DNA of 64,000 nt from Sporosarcina psychrophila (GCF_001590685.1 NZ_CP014616.1:805001-869000); one strand, 5' to 3'. Shown: positions 8,719 to 17,336, counted from the stretch's first letter. Notes: a model not told the origin generated them from the sequence alone. Translations and numbers: made by a program.

Positions 8719-10019
8719 TAATGTGGTAAATAGAGCAGCTGATAGGTGAACAGTACTGCGAAAATATATAACAGGATAGGAACTTGTTTTCCTTTCCCTT
8801 TCACAACTTTCAATAGCGGGTATGTGATGAAACCAAGAGCGATTCCTGTCGCAATGCTCGATGTGAGTGGCATTGTTAGAATAACGAGGAATGCTGGGAA
8901 TGCTTCATCGAATGAATCCCAATCAATATCTTTCACTGCGCCAATCATCAAGCTTCCGACGATAATCAAAGCAGGAGCTGTGATTGCAGATACACCAGAC
9001 AATGTACTGACGAGTGGACCGAAAAATGCCGCGACAAGGAAGAGGATAGAGACAGTCAGTGATGTCAATCCTGTCCGGCCACCTACTGCAACACCAGATG
9101 AAGATTCGATGTACGCCGTTGTTGGGCTCGTACCGAACATCGATCCGAATGTTGTTGCAACAGAATCTGCAAGTAATGCATGACGTGCACGTGGCAGCTT
9201 ATTGCCTTTCATAAGGCCAGCCTGTTTTGCAACGCCAATCATCGTGCCGGTGGTATCGAACAAGGTAACGATGAGAAAGGCAAAAACCACCCCATACAAA
9301 CCATGTGAAATGACGTCACCGAATGCAGTAATCGGATTCCAAACAAGAATCCCTTCCGGCAATTGAGGCATTTTCCATAAGGCACCTTCAAATTTGAGCT
9401 GACCCGTAAAGACTGCGACAATTCCGGTTAGAACCATTCCAATGAAAATCGAACCATAGATATTCAAAGTCATAAGAATAACCGTCACGAGAAGGCCGAA
9501 CAAAGCGAGTAGAACGGGCGGAGACGTAAGGTCGCCAAGCTTAACAAGGTTCGCCTCATGTGGAGCGACGAGTCCAGAAAGACGCAAGCCGATAAAGGCG
9601 ATGAATAACCCTATCCCAGCTGTAATCCCGAGCTTCAGACTCTCAGGAATTGATTCAATTAATTTTTCACGGAAAGAAGTCAAGGACAACAGAACAAATA
9701 TTAATCCAGCTATGAATACTGCAGAAAAAGCAGTCATGTAGTCGAGTTGACCATCAGATGCGAGAACAACCGATGTAAAATAAGCATTCAATCCCATTCC
9801 TGGTGCAATTGCAATTGGATAATTGGCGAAAAGTGCCATCCAAAGTGTACCGATAACCGCAGCGATAATTGTCGCAATGAATACTTGCTCGAATGGTACG
9901 CCGGCGTCAGCGAGAATAATCGGATTGACGATGACAATATAGGCCATTGTCAAAAAAGTTGTCATACCTGCCAATACTTCCGTTTTCACAGTGGTATTAT
10001 GTTTTTTTAAATGAAACAA
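8718..10019 (-). CDS. NCS2-family purine permease (AzgA/PbuG-like)
   Basis: A 433-residue polytopic permease for adenine, guanine or hypoxanthine, driven by proton symport. The N-terminus MFHLKKHNTTVKTEVLAGMTTFLTMAY and the APGMGLNAYF segment near residue 75 are hallmarks of the AzgA branch of NCS2. Twelve to fourteen hydrophobic segments are spread evenly. TTG start at 10019, preceded by AAAGGAG. Two inverted PurR-like boxes lie upstream, fitting purine-repressed uptake. B. subtilis has two close relatives (PbuG, PbuO), and I cannot say which this matches. Confidence 0.9.
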   Translation of the reverse strand: MFHLKKHNTTVKTEVLAGMTTFLTMAYIVIVNPIILADAGVPFEQVFIATIIAAVIGTLWMALFANYPIAIAPGMGLNAYFTSVVLASDGQLDYMTAFSAVFIAGLIFVLLSLTSFREKLIESIPESLKLGITAGIGLFIAFIGLRLSGLVAPHEANLVKLGDLTSPPVLLALFGLLVTVILMTLNIYGSIFIGMVLTGIVAVFTGQLKFEGALWKMPQLPEGILVWNPITAFGDVISHGLYGVVFAFLIVTLFDTTGTMIGVAKQAGLMKGNKLPRARHALLADSVATTFGSMFGTSPTTAYIESSSGVAVGGRTGLTSLTVSILFLVAAFFGPLVSTLSGVSAITAPALIIVGSLMIGAVKDIDWDSFDEAFPAFLVILTMPLTSSIATGIALGFITYPLLKVVKGKGKQVPILLYIFAVLFTYQLLYLPH

Positions 10020-10035
10020 TGTAAATCTCCTTTCA

Positions 10036-10080
10036 GAATACGAACGAAATGAAGTACATTTACAATAATATTCGTTTTTA
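10036..10080 (-). promoter_or_regulatory. Paired PurR-box-like operator
   Basis: Two inverted elements centred on CGAA: GAATACGAACGAA on the plus strand at 10036-10048 and AAAAACGAATATT on the minus strand at 10067-10079, about 18 bp apart. This is close to the paired-box layout bound by Bacillus PurR. They lie just upstream of the permease start. Each box deviates from consensus at a few positions. Confidence 0.5.
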
Positions 10081-10175
10081 CGTTAAAATTCAACTCTGAA
10101 ATGCAATCAGGTAATTCGTAATATTCGAATGCCGCTTGTACAATTAAAGAATAAGTTTCGAAAGGGGAAATTCAA

Positions 10176-11000
10176 ATGACAAAACGATTCAACGGAACAC
10201 TTGAGCTAGCAAATGGTGTGAAAATGCCACAATTAGGACTTGGCGTCTATAAGATGACGGATCCGGGTCAGACTGTCGAAGCAATTACATACGCAATAGA
10301 AACAGGATATCGCGCAATTGACACAGCGGCAATCTATGAGAATGAAAGGGAAACGGGGGAAGCGGTCCGTCACTCTGGTGTTCCAAGGGAAGAGCTGTTC
10401 ATCACATCGAAGGTATGGAATACTGATCAGGGCTATGACGGGACACTCCGCGCATTCGAGACTTCATTGAAGAAACTAGGCTTAGATTATTTGGATCTAT
10501 ATTTGACACATTGGCCTGTGTCAGAAAAATATGTCGACACTTATAAAGCGATTGAACGGTTGTATGACGAAAAACTGATCCGTACAACAGGTGTCTCCAA
10601 TCATCATGCCCATCATCTTGAAAAAATCCTTGTAAAAGCAAATGTTGCGCCAATGGTGAACCAGATTGAACTCCATCCGTATCTAACACAGGAACCGCTC
10701 CGTGCGTTTTGCGAAGAGAATGGAATTGCTGTGACGTCTTGGTCACCGCTTGCACGTGGGAAGCTACTTGCAGAACCAACGCTTCTTACTATCGGCGAAC
10801 AGTACGGTAAAACACCTGCGCAAGTTATTATCAGATGGCATTTGCAAAATAATCTCATCGTTATTCCAAAGTCGGTGACACCTGAACGTATAAGTGAAAA
10901 TAATGAAGTTGCCGATTTTGAACTGTCATCTGAAGAAATGGCATCGATTAACGCACTTAATCGCGATGAGCGGACGGGAACCAATCCGGATTCATACTAA
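10176..11000 (+). CDS. Aldo/keto reductase
   Basis: NADPH-dependent (alpha/beta)8-barrel oxidoreductase of the AKR5 type, 274 residues, cytosolic. The catalytic tetrad can be placed: Asp in YRAIDTAAIYEN (about residue 49) with Tyr a few residues on, Lys in FITSKVW (about 80), and His in YLTHWPVS (about 113). The C-terminal cofactor segment IPKSVTPERISENNEV is present. Close in form to B. subtilis YtbE/YvgN, which reduce methylglyoxal and other aldehydes; the substrate here is inferred. ATG at 10176, behind AAAGGGG. Confidence 0.9.
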   Translation: MTKRFNGTLELANGVKMPQLGLGVYKMTDPGQTVEAITYAIETGYRAIDTAAIYENERETGEAVRHSGVPREELFITSKVWNTDQGYDGTLRAFETSLKKLGLDYLDLYLTHWPVSEKYVDTYKAIERLYDEKLIRTTGVSNHHAHHLEKILVKANVAPMVNQIELHPYLTQEPLRAFCEENGIAVTSWSPLARGKLLAEPTLLTIGEQYGKTPAQVIIRWHLQNNLIVIPKSVTPERISENNEVADFELSSEEMASINALNRDERTGTNPDSY

Positions 11001-11136
11001 TTTCATTAGCGTGCATGATATGTGTCATAAGTCTTAATGCTATTCATAGTATTGCAACTTTTAGCACAAATACTACATTCAAAATGAGGTATTTTATGGT
11101 ATGATGAAAAAAAGGGTGTAGGAGGAATTGATTACC

Positions 11137-12072
11137 ATGTTCAGAAGCAAGAAAAAGGGTATCGAGGATGATCGTCTTCAACTAGAAATTGACCGTTTGA
11201 AGTTGGCGTATTCAGATAAAGAACAACAGGATCAAGGACGTTTAACTGACTTAAAAAGCGAGTTGAATGCTGCTGTCAATCAGCATGAGAAAGTAAATGC
11301 GCAACATAACGTATTAGGAGAAGCAGTTAGTCAGATTGAGACAAGGTTTGAAAACGTGGGTGAACTAAGCGAAAGAACTTCGGAAAAGTCACAGGACTTG
11401 TTTGAAAAGGGCCGTTCACTTGAAGAACAATCTCATAGCATGGTTAAAGAAGCATCAGAAGGAACGAAAGAGGTTAAGGCGACAGCCGATGTAATCAAAG
11501 ATTTGGGAATCCAAATTCAAGCTTCTGAACAGAACATGACAAACTTAAGCGCTAGATCAGTTGAGATACAGTCAATTGTCGGCGTCATTGAAGATATTGC
11601 AGCGCAAACGAATTTGCTTGCATTGAATGCGTCAATCGAGGCGGCACGGGCTGGAGAATCCGGAAAAGGGTTCGCGGTCGTTGCCCAAGAAGTAAGGAAA
11701 CTTGCAGAAAGCACGTCGGATAGTACGGCAAACATCCAAACATTAACTTCTTCACTTCGCAATGAAATCGAGCAAGCGCTTGCCGCTACAAGGAAAAGTG
11801 CTGAGCTCGTTGAAAAAGGAGTCGAAGTAAGTTTGGCAACTGCATTAAAAATTGAAAGCATCCTAAGCACGATTGAGGTAAGCCAAGGTGACATTGGTGC
11901 TATTCAAGAAATGATTGAAGAACAGAAAAAACTGTCCGAAGAAGTGAAACATGAACTTCACGGTGCGAAAAGTTTATTCTCACAAGCACATAATCTAATT
12001 GTGGAACATATTGAAGATGCAAAAGAAGTTGATGAGCGTCTTGAGAATGGAATCCGTCAACTAGCGTTTTAA
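11137..12072 (+). CDS. Soluble methyl-accepting chemotaxis-type protein
   Basis: A 311-residue cytoplasmic signalling protein. An N-terminal coiled coil (about 10-60) leads into a methyl-accepting signalling domain. The strongly conserved hairpin tip [19 protein letters not shown] and the [16 protein letters not shown] segment lie near residues 148-190, where CheA and CheW bind. There is no transmembrane span or recognisable sensor domain, as in B. subtilis YfmS-type soluble receptors. I take ATG at 11137 because GGAGG lies 11 bases upstream; the TTG at 11128 is too close to it. What it senses is unknown. Confidence 0.85.
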   Translation: MFRSKKKGIEDDRLQLEIDRLKLAYSDKEQQDQGRLTDLKSELNAAVNQHEKVNAQHNVLGEAVSQIETRFENVGELSERTSEKSQDLFEKGRSLEEQSHSMVKEASEGTKEVKATADVIKDLGIQIQASEQNMTNLSARSVEIQSIVGVIEDIAAQTNLLALNASIEAARAGESGKGFAVVAQEVRKLAESTSDSTANIQTLTSSLRNEIEQALAATRKSAELVEKGVEVSLATALKIESILSTIEVSQGDIGAIQEMIEEQKKLSEEVKHELHGAKSLFSQAHNLIVEHIEDAKEVDERLENGIRQLAF

Positions 12073-12156
12073 TTTGATTCTGCAGGAGCGAACTTAAGGG
12101 TACCTAGACTAAAATTGCCGCGTTCTGAGGATGTCACAAACTAAGTGCAATTGATT

Positions 12157-12196
12157 AAAAAAATGCCATGGAGAAATACTCTCCACGGCATTTTTT
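12157..12196. terminator. Bidirectional terminator
   Basis: AAAATGCCATGGAGA and TCTCCACGGCATTTTTT pair around AATAC, between the chemoreceptor and the converging pseudouridine synthase. Confidence 0.87.
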
Positions 12197-13046
12197 AGAT
12201 ATTTTTCATTTCAATAAGCGTCTGTTCTTCTGTAAATGGATGGATGAACGATAACGCAGTTGCAGTTAACCGATAATGACCGTCTTCCGTTTCACTGCCG
12301 TCATATAGTGTATCGCCTGTAACTGGGTATCCAATATGTGATAAATGTACGCGGATTTGGTGTGTCCGACCGGTTTCAAGATCAGCCTCTACAATGGAAG
12401 TCTCTTCTTTACGTTCAATAAGTCGGAAGTTTGTAACAGCGGCTTGTCCAGACATTGAAACAATTCGTTTGGCTGGATGATGGCGGTCTTTTCCAATCGG
12501 AAGTCTAATGGAACCTTTAGGTCGTTTCAAGTAACCGTCAACTTCTGCAGTGTATTTCCGTGAGATGTCATTATTCTCAATCATACGGTCGAAGAGTGCC
12601 TTCGCAATTGGATGCTTCGCAACGAGAACAACACCGGAAGTTCCTTTATCAAGACGATGGATATGCTCGGCATAATCCCCGCCATTGTTTTTAACATATG
12701 CCATGACAGCATTCATCAGTGTACCTTTGTCCCTTGGACCATCGGGATGTGTTGTCATACCAGCAGGTTTAACAGCTGCCAGGATATGCTCGTCTTCAAA
12801 AAGTACGGTAAGTTCAACTTGTTCATCAGCAATATACGTGGAAGCTGCATCAGGGAAAGTAAACACCAATTCTGTACCTTTCGCGAGAGGTAAGCGCCAG
12901 TCGTCTACGGGTTCGCCGTTCGAATCTAGTACACTCTTGGCCATACGCATAAGGTGGACCGTCTTTTTACCGCCTTGCCATTTATCTTTGAGCAAGTATT
13001 CAACCGTCATATTGTCTTCTTGTGTTTTATAATGAAATAAAGCCAT
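12195..13046 (-). CDS. RluA-family pseudouridine synthase
   Basis: Isomerises specific uridines in structured RNA to pseudouridine. The 283-residue protein carries the RluA catalytic signature HRLDKGTSGVVL near residue 131, with its essential Asp, and the family motif GRTHQIRVHL near 225. The N-terminal 80 residues look like a divergent S4-type RNA-binding region. Homologues in Bacillales are annotated variously as RluD-like or YjbO-like, so the exact target (rRNA or tRNA) is not claimed. ATG at 13046 behind GGAAGGA. A family 3 repeat lies directly upstream. Confidence 0.9.
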   Translation of the reverse strand: MALFHYKTQEDNMTVEYLLKDKWQGGKKTVHLMRMAKSVLDSNGEPVDDWRLPLAKGTELVFTFPDAASTYIADEQVELTVLFEDEHILAAVKPAGMTTHPDGPRDKGTLMNAVMAYVKNNGGDYAEHIHRLDKGTSGVVLVAKHPIAKALFDRMIENNDISRKYTAEVDGYLKRPKGSIRLPIGKDRHHPAKRIVSMSGQAAVTNFRLIERKEETSIVEADLETGRTHQIRVHLSHIGYPVTGDTLYDGSETEDGHYRLTATALSFIHPFTEEQTLIEMKNI

Positions 13047-13068
13047 TTAAATCATTCCTTCCAGTCGT

Positions 13069-13159
13069 GGGCCTACAGGATGTAGGTCATGAAGCGTGAG
13101 GGATTGTACTTCATCCCTCCTAGTTGCCGCAGGACGCAGCGAACTTAGACTTCGTTCCA
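13069..13159. repeat. Family 3 repeat
   Basis: Begins CCTACAGGATGTAGGTCATG, contains an inner palindrome GAGGGATTGTACTTCATCCCTC, and ends ACTTAGACTTCGTTCC. Related copies lie at 44770-44884 (inverted) and 60474-60536 (nested in another repeat). It fills the spacer between the thioredoxin-like gene and the pseudouridine synthase. Confidence 0.7.
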
Positions 13160-13161
13160 TA

Positions 13162-13641
13162 TTATTTGCCTTCGAATTCATTGAAAAATGCACGGATATT
13201 TTCCTCGGGTTGTGCACCGAGCATACGTCCGACTTCTTTACCATCTTTGTAGTGGACGAGGGCTGGCCAACGTTCAATTTTATAGTCTGTATCCATTCCG
13301 GCTTTATCACCAAATTCCATCATGTTATATTGCAGTACGTTGACATCCATCTCTTTTGCAATTGGCATCAAAACAGGTGTCATTTCCATGCAAAATTGAC
13401 ATTCAGGGTGGAAATAATAGGCCGTTACTGATTCACCGGCCTCGATTTTTTTGAACAGAGTATCTGGCAAGACGATGTTGCTGTAGTTTTCATTGCCGAT
13501 CAAATCGATTGTTGGTTTTTCAAGATTATCCGTTCCATATGGATTGTCTTTCATTTTTGCTTGGTCCGCTTTGTTCGATAATACGACAATGAGGATGAAG
13601 ACCGCGACAATAGCACCGCCAATGATTAATAATTTTTTCAA
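13162..13641 (-). CDS. Membrane-anchored thioredoxin-like protein
   Basis: A 159-residue thioredoxin-fold protein on the outer face of the membrane. Residues 4-21 are a strongly hydrophobic anchor (LLIIGGAIVAVFILIVVL). The active site is FHPECQFCMEMTP near residues 77-89, a CxxC redox pair, and the cis-proline context follows as ERWPALVHY. TTG start at 13641, one base after the stop of bdbC, with GGAG in the end of bdbC: translational coupling. Paired with bdbC it probably shuttles electrons in extracytoplasmic disulfide formation. It is shorter than BdbD, so I do not use that name. Confidence 0.85.
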   Translation of the reverse strand: MKKLLIIGGAIVAVFILIVVLSNKADQAKMKDNPYGTDNLEKPTIDLIGNENYSNIVLPDTLFKKIEAGESVTAYYFHPECQFCMEMTPVLMPIAKEMDVNVLQYNMMEFGDKAGMDTDYKIERWPALVHYKDGKEVGRMLGAQPEENIRAFFNEFEGK

Positions 13642-13642
13642 G

Positions 13643-14068
13643 TTACTTCGACTCCTTCTGCCATTTCATCATGAAAAGGCTTGTAATAAAGATGATTAAA
13701 AATGCCAAAAGCGCCAAGAATGGAATGGTGATGAATCCGAGATAGTTGATGTATTGTCCTGTACAAGACACGTTTCCACAAGTAGGTGCACTATTGCTCA
13801 AAAAAGTCAGCTTTTGAATTCCATAATGATAGAGGGAGATACTTCCACCAACAATCGAGAAAACAGCTAGAGTCAAGGCAATTCGTGCGTTTTTTTGGAA
13901 CAGGGCGACACCTGAAATGAGTACGATTGGATACATCAGAATCCGCTGGTACCAACAGAGCGTACAGGGCTCATATCCGCGTACTTCCGAAAAGTATAAC
14001 GAACCGAGCGTTGCGACAAATGAAACTGTCCAAATAATAATGAGACTGTTTTCTAGTCGTTTTTGCAT
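13643..14068 (-). CDS. bdbC: Disulfide bond formation protein BdbC
   Basis: DsbB-like quinone reductase of the cytoplasmic membrane that reoxidises an extracytoplasmic thiol oxidase. The 141-residue length is typical. Four membrane helices are visible. Both redox cysteine pairs are present: CTLC in YEPCTLCWYQR near residue 36, and CGNVSC near residues 97-102. The start is the ATG at 14068, 8 bases after AGGAG; an earlier in-frame codon has no such site. Its partner, the thioredoxin-like gene, follows directly. Confidence 0.92.
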   Translation of the reverse strand: MQKRLENSLIIIWTVSFVATLGSLYFSEVRGYEPCTLCWYQRILMYPIVLISGVALFQKNARIALTLAVFSIVGGSISLYHYGIQKLTFLSNSAPTCGNVSCTGQYINYLGFITIPFLALLAFLIIFITSLFMMKWQKESK

Positions 14069-14201
14069 ACAATCATCTCCTGCTTGGTAAACTACATACA
14101 CATTTGATTATAGGGTGTCGTATTAAACAAGTAAAACATTATTAACTGTAGGGGCAACTGCGGTATAATGGAGAGATACAGGTTGGGAAGAGGTGTTTCG
14201 G

Positions 14202-15746
14202 ATGAGTGAAGAATTCGATTTGTCTGAGTTTGAAATAAGTATGGTTATTCGTCAGATGAAATTTGAGGATATAACGAGGCTTTTAAGTATGCAGGAATTA
14301 TGTTTCCCTGGTATGGAACCGTGGGAAGAGGGGCATCTAAAGAGTCATTTAGAAAATTTTCCGGAAGGACAGATGGTTGCTGAATTGGATGGGGAAATCA
14401 TCGGTTCATGCTCCAGTCTAATCATCAATTTCGATGAGTATGACGACCGCCATACATGGGATGATGTCACTGATGAAGGTTACATAACAAACCATAATCC
14501 CGACGGTTATAATATGTACGGCATCGAAGTTATGGTGCATCCTGGCTACCGCCGTATGAAGGTCGGACAGCGTTTGTATGAAGCACGTAAAGAACTTGCG
14601 AGAGAGCTCAATTTGAAGTCGATTATCCTAGGTGGTCGGATCCCGAACTACCATAAATTTGCCGAAGAAATGTCGCCGCGTGAATATGTAGATTCTGTGT
14701 CGCGCCATAAAATCTATGATCCTGTACTGACGTTCCAACTGATGAATGACTTTACGTTGATGAGGGTTAATCCAAACTATCTACCGGACGATAAAGCATC
14801 GAAGAAATATGCAACACTTATGGAATGGAATAACGTTGATTATAAACCGCTGACGAAGCGTCATTTCAAGACAAGTTATCCAGTACGTATTTGCGTTGTC
14901 CAATACTTGATGCGCAAGATTTCATCATTCGACGACATGGCTCATCAGTGTGAATATTTCGTTGACGTCGCGTCTGATGCCAACTCCGATTTCGTCGTCT
15001 TCCCGGAAATATTCACCACTCAGCTTATGTCATTTATGGATGAAATATCGCCGAGCCAAGCAGTACGCAAAATGACTGAATATACGCCGCAATATATTGA
15101 GATGTTCATGAATCTTGCAGTCCGTTATAACGTGAATATCATTGGTGGATCTCACTTTGTCGAGGAAGAGGATGAAGAAATCTACAATATTTCTTATTTG
15201 TTCCGTCGTGATGGGTCAATCGAAAAACAATATAAGATTCACATTACGCCAAATGAACGAAAATGGTGGGGAATTAGTGCAGGAGATGCGGTTCGCGTCT
15301 TCGATACAGACTGTGGGAAAATCGCCATCCAAATTTGTTATGATATCGAATTCCCCGAATTGGCACGTATTGCAACAGATATGGGTGCCAATATTATCTT
15401 CACACCATTTTGTACAGAAGATAGACAAGGGTATCTGCGCGTCCGTTATTGTGCCCAAGCCCGAGCGATTGAAAATCAGATTTACACTGTTATTTCTGGC
15501 ACGGTCGGAAACTTGCCACAGACGGCAAATATGGATATCCAATATGCACAATCAGCTATATTCGCTCCATCCGATTTCGAGTTTGCTCGGGATGGCATCG
15601 TAGGAGAAACGAATGCAAATTTAGAAATGGTACTTATTGGAGACGTCGACCTCGAGATATTACGTCGCCAGCGTCAGGACGGTACCGTGAAGCAACTAAA
15701 AGATCGTCGTCATGATGTGTACCATATCGAGTATAAGAAGGATTGA
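14202..15746 (+). CDS. yhcX: GNAT acetyltransferase-nitrilase fusion protein (YhcX-like)
   Basis: A 514-residue two-domain cytosolic protein. Residues about 10-200 are a GNAT N-acetyltransferase, with the acetyl-CoA loop VHPGYRRMKVGQRL near 114. Residues about 225-510 are a carbon-nitrogen hydrolase with the Glu-Lys-Cys triad: Glu in FPEIF (about 268), Lys in YKIHITPNE (about 348), Cys in QICYDIEFPEL (about 382). Length and order match B. subtilis YhcX. The substrate is not established; an amide hydrolysis linked to acetyl transfer is the family inference. ATG at 14202 follows AGAGG; the GTG at 14193 lies within that site. Confidence 0.9.
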   Translation: MSEEFDLSEFEISMVIRQMKFEDITRLLSMQELCFPGMEPWEEGHLKSHLENFPEGQMVAELDGEIIGSCSSLIINFDEYDDRHTWDDVTDEGYITNHNPDGYNMYGIEVMVHPGYRRMKVGQRLYEARKELARELNLKSIILGGRIPNYHKFAEEMSPREYVDSVSRHKIYDPVLTFQLMNDFTLMRVNPNYLPDDKASKKYATLMEWNNVDYKPLTKRHFKTSYPVRICVVQYLMRKISSFDDMAHQCEYFVDVASDANSDFVVFPEIFTTQLMSFMDEISPSQAVRKMTEYTPQYIEMFMNLAVRYNVNIIGGSHFVEEEDEEIYNISYLFRRDGSIEKQYKIHITPNERKWWGISAGDAVRVFDTDCGKIAIQICYDIEFPELARIATDMGANIIFTPFCTEDRQGYLRVRYCAQARAIENQIYTVISGTVGNLPQTANMDIQYAQSAIFAPSDFEFARDGIVGETNANLEMVLIGDVDLEILRRQRQDGTVKQLKDRRHDVYHIEYKKD

Positions 15747-15747
15747 A

Positions 15748-15799
15748 AGCAAAAACGCCACGCATACCGGTAAACCCGGTGTACGTGGCTGTTTTTTTG
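15748..15799 (+). terminator. Terminator of the yhcX-like gene
   Basis: Long stem: AAAAACGCCACGCATACCGG against CCGGTGTACGTGGCTGTTTTTTT, loop TAAAC. Ends in seven T. Confidence 0.85.
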
Positions 15800-15837
15800 T
15801 AACGCAAAAAGTTGTTTCCGACTTACTAGGAATTCCA

Positions 15838-15935
15838 TGGCGGTGATAAACTCGTTTAAGACGGTGATAAACGGGTCCATGGCGGTGATAAACCTCCCGA
15901 TGACGGTGATAAAGCAATTCAACGCGGTGATAACA
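15838..15935. repeat. Array of five 21-bp repeats, GGCGGTGATAA core
   Basis: CGGTGATAA occurs at 15841, 15862, 15883 and 15904, with CGGTGATAAC at 15925: five units at exactly 21-bp spacing. The intervening 11-12 bases vary. On the minus strand an open frame reads a seven-residue repeat YHRHxxV. The same period and core recur at 30521-30640. The array lies between the yhcX terminator and the rsgA terminator. Confidence 0.85.
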
Positions 15936-15950
15936 ATCAATATACATATC

Positions 15951-16005
15951 AAAAAAAGGGCTGTTCTTGTTAGTCGATAATTTATCGACTAACAGATCAG
16001 CCCTT
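15951..16005. terminator. Terminator of rsgA
   Basis: AAAGGGCTG...GTTAGTCGATAA paired with TTATCGACTAAC...CAGCCCTT. Read on the minus strand it ends in TTTTTTT, 20 bp beyond the rsgA stop. Confidence 0.85.
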
Positions 16006-16025
16006 CTCATATAGTGACTCTTTAC

Positions 16026-17108
16026 TTATTTCTTCTTCGAAGGATGATTGCGCATACTTTTTGTTATCTTTTTCCACTTATTCCGTTCTTCGGATCGAGC
16101 GGCGGCATCCATTTTTCGTTCAAGGAATGCCAACTCTTTTTGGAGTTTCAGATAGCTCGCATAGCGGTCTTCAGGTAAAGCACCTGTAGCAAGTGCTTCC
16201 TGTACTGCACACCCAGGTTCATTGTTATGCTGACAGTCATTGAACTTGCATGAATTGGTGAATGCTTCCACGTCTTTAAAACCTGAATCCAGGCTCTCGC
16301 TGTTGTCCCACAGCTGAAACTCTCTCATCCCTGGCGTATCAATCAGTACACCGCCGCCAGGAATCTTAACGAGTTCACGATGGGTTGTCGTATGCCGGCC
16401 TTTATCGTCATCATCACGGATATCTTGAACGAACATCGTTTCACCGCCGTAAATGGCGTTTGTAAGAGAGGATTTTCCTACACCTGAAGAACCTAATAAG
16501 GCCGCTGTTTTTCCACCATCTAATAGTGCGGTCAATTCGTCAATTCCTTCACCGGTTACATTGCTCACGGCGAAAACATCAGCGCCCATAGCTATATTCC
16601 GTGCTTCTTCAATGTAGTAGGAAGGGTCATCACATACGTCTTTCTTTGTCAATACGACGACGGGACTTGCGCCTGAATCATAGGCGGCAACCAGATAACG
16701 CTCGAGTCGTCTAGCATTAAAGTCTTTATTCATCGACATGACCAAGAAAACGATATCGATATTTACTGCGATAATTTGTTCGGAAATCATTGTGCCAGCG
16801 GATTTTCTAGAGAACAGAGATGTTCTCGGTAATATGTCATGGATAATACCACGTTCTTCACCAGGCATTTTTTCCACTGCGACCCAATCACCGACAGCTG
16901 GAAAGTCTCGTCGCTCATCGGCTTCGTACTGCATCGCACCCGAACAGACAGATAGCCATTCACCTTCAGCTGTGACAACCCGATACATTCTTTTATGCTC
17001 GAGTGTGACACGCCCAGGCGTACATTTTTTCATTTTTAATCCGTCTTTTATATCATCCCAGTTCGTTTCATGGGATAAATTCCAACCGTACTCGTTTAAA
17101 TTAATCAA
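16026..17108 (-). CDS. rsgA: Ribosome small-subunit GTPase RsgA
   Basis: Circularly permuted GTPase that acts late in 30S subunit assembly. The 360-residue protein shows an N-terminal OB-fold region, then the G motifs in permuted order: LTKKD (G4) near 156, GSSGVGKSSL (G1) near 207, DTPGM (G3) near 257. A C-terminal zinc site C-x5-C-x-H-x5-C follows near 290-303 (CKFNDCQHNNEPGC). It is longer than B. subtilis RsgA (YloQ), like the second paralogue found in many Bacillales. TTG at 17108 follows AGGAGG by eight bases. Confidence 0.9.
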   Translation of the reverse strand: MINLNEYGWNLSHETNWDDIKDGLKMKKCTPGRVTLEHKRMYRVVTAEGEWLSVCSGAMQYEADERRDFPAVGDWVAVEKMPGEERGIIHDILPRTSLFSRKSAGTMISEQIIAVNIDIVFLVMSMNKDFNARRLERYLVAAYDSGASPVVVLTKKDVCDDPSYYIEEARNIAMGADVFAVSNVTGEGIDELTALLDGGKTAALLGSSGVGKSSLTNAIYGGETMFVQDIRDDDDKGRHTTTHRELVKIPGGGVLIDTPGMREFQLWDNSESLDSGFKDVEAFTNSCKFNDCQHNNEPGCAVQEALATGALPEDRYASYLKLQKELAFLERKMDAAARSEERNKWKKITKSMRNHPSKKK

Positions 17109-17136
17109 TTTATATTCCTCCTGTTATGTGCGTACT

Positions 17137-17166
17137 AGAAAAGCGCAAGGCGCCTGTAGCTAGACA
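17137..17166. repeat. Family 2 repeat stub
   Basis: AGAAAAGCGCAAGGCGCC then TAGCTAGACA: the two ends of the family 2 element joined without its middle, in inverse orientation to the array near trxB. Confidence 0.6.
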
Positions 17167-17207
17167 ATAAAAAAGCCGTGGGTCCTTTGATCGGACACCA
17201 CGGCTTT
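17167..17207 (-). terminator. Terminator of the 22-residue peptide gene
   Basis: AAAGCCGTGG and CCACGGCTTTTTTATT (minus strand) close a stem with an inner GTCC/GGAC pair. The loop region GTCCGATCAAA (17186-17196) is a perfect 11-base complement of part of the peptide coding sequence at 17265-17275. Confidence 0.82.
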
Positions 17208-17235
17208 CACGCGCATAACAGAATAAGCATGCTTA

Positions 17236-17304
17236 TTATAAAAGCACGGCAGGTGAAAGTATGGGTCCGATCAAATTAGCAATAGGGACAATGATAATAG
17301 CCAT
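17236..17304 (-). CDS. Hydrophobic 22-residue peptide, toxin-like unit
   Basis: Encodes MAIIIVPIANLIGPILSPAVL plus a final L: no charged residue, wholly hydrophobic. The unit is complete. Promoter TTGACT, 17 bp, TATTAT at 17365-17337; a ribosome-binding site AGAAAGCAGGTGA seven bases before the ATG; an intrinsic terminator 30 bp after the stop. Two internal pairings could silence it. GCAGGTGAA in the ribosome-binding site matches TTCACCTGC within the coding region (9 of 9). The coding segment at 17265-17275 matches the terminator loop (11 of 11). Such 5'-3' locking is typical of type I toxin mRNAs. No known family is recognised; a leader peptide is the main alternative. Confidence 0.6.
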   Translation of the reverse strand: MAIIIVPIANLIGPILSPAVLL

Positions 17305-17336
17305 AAAACTTCACCTGCTTTCTGTAAGTTGAATTA

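Noticed and set aside
10020..10175. Purine riboswitch upstream of the permease
   Set aside because: No aptamer core or terminator pair was recognisable by eye; PurR-like boxes explain the control better.
15838..15935. CRISPR array
   Set aside because: Conserved core of about 10 bp with 11-bp spacers is too short for CRISPR, and no cas genes are present.
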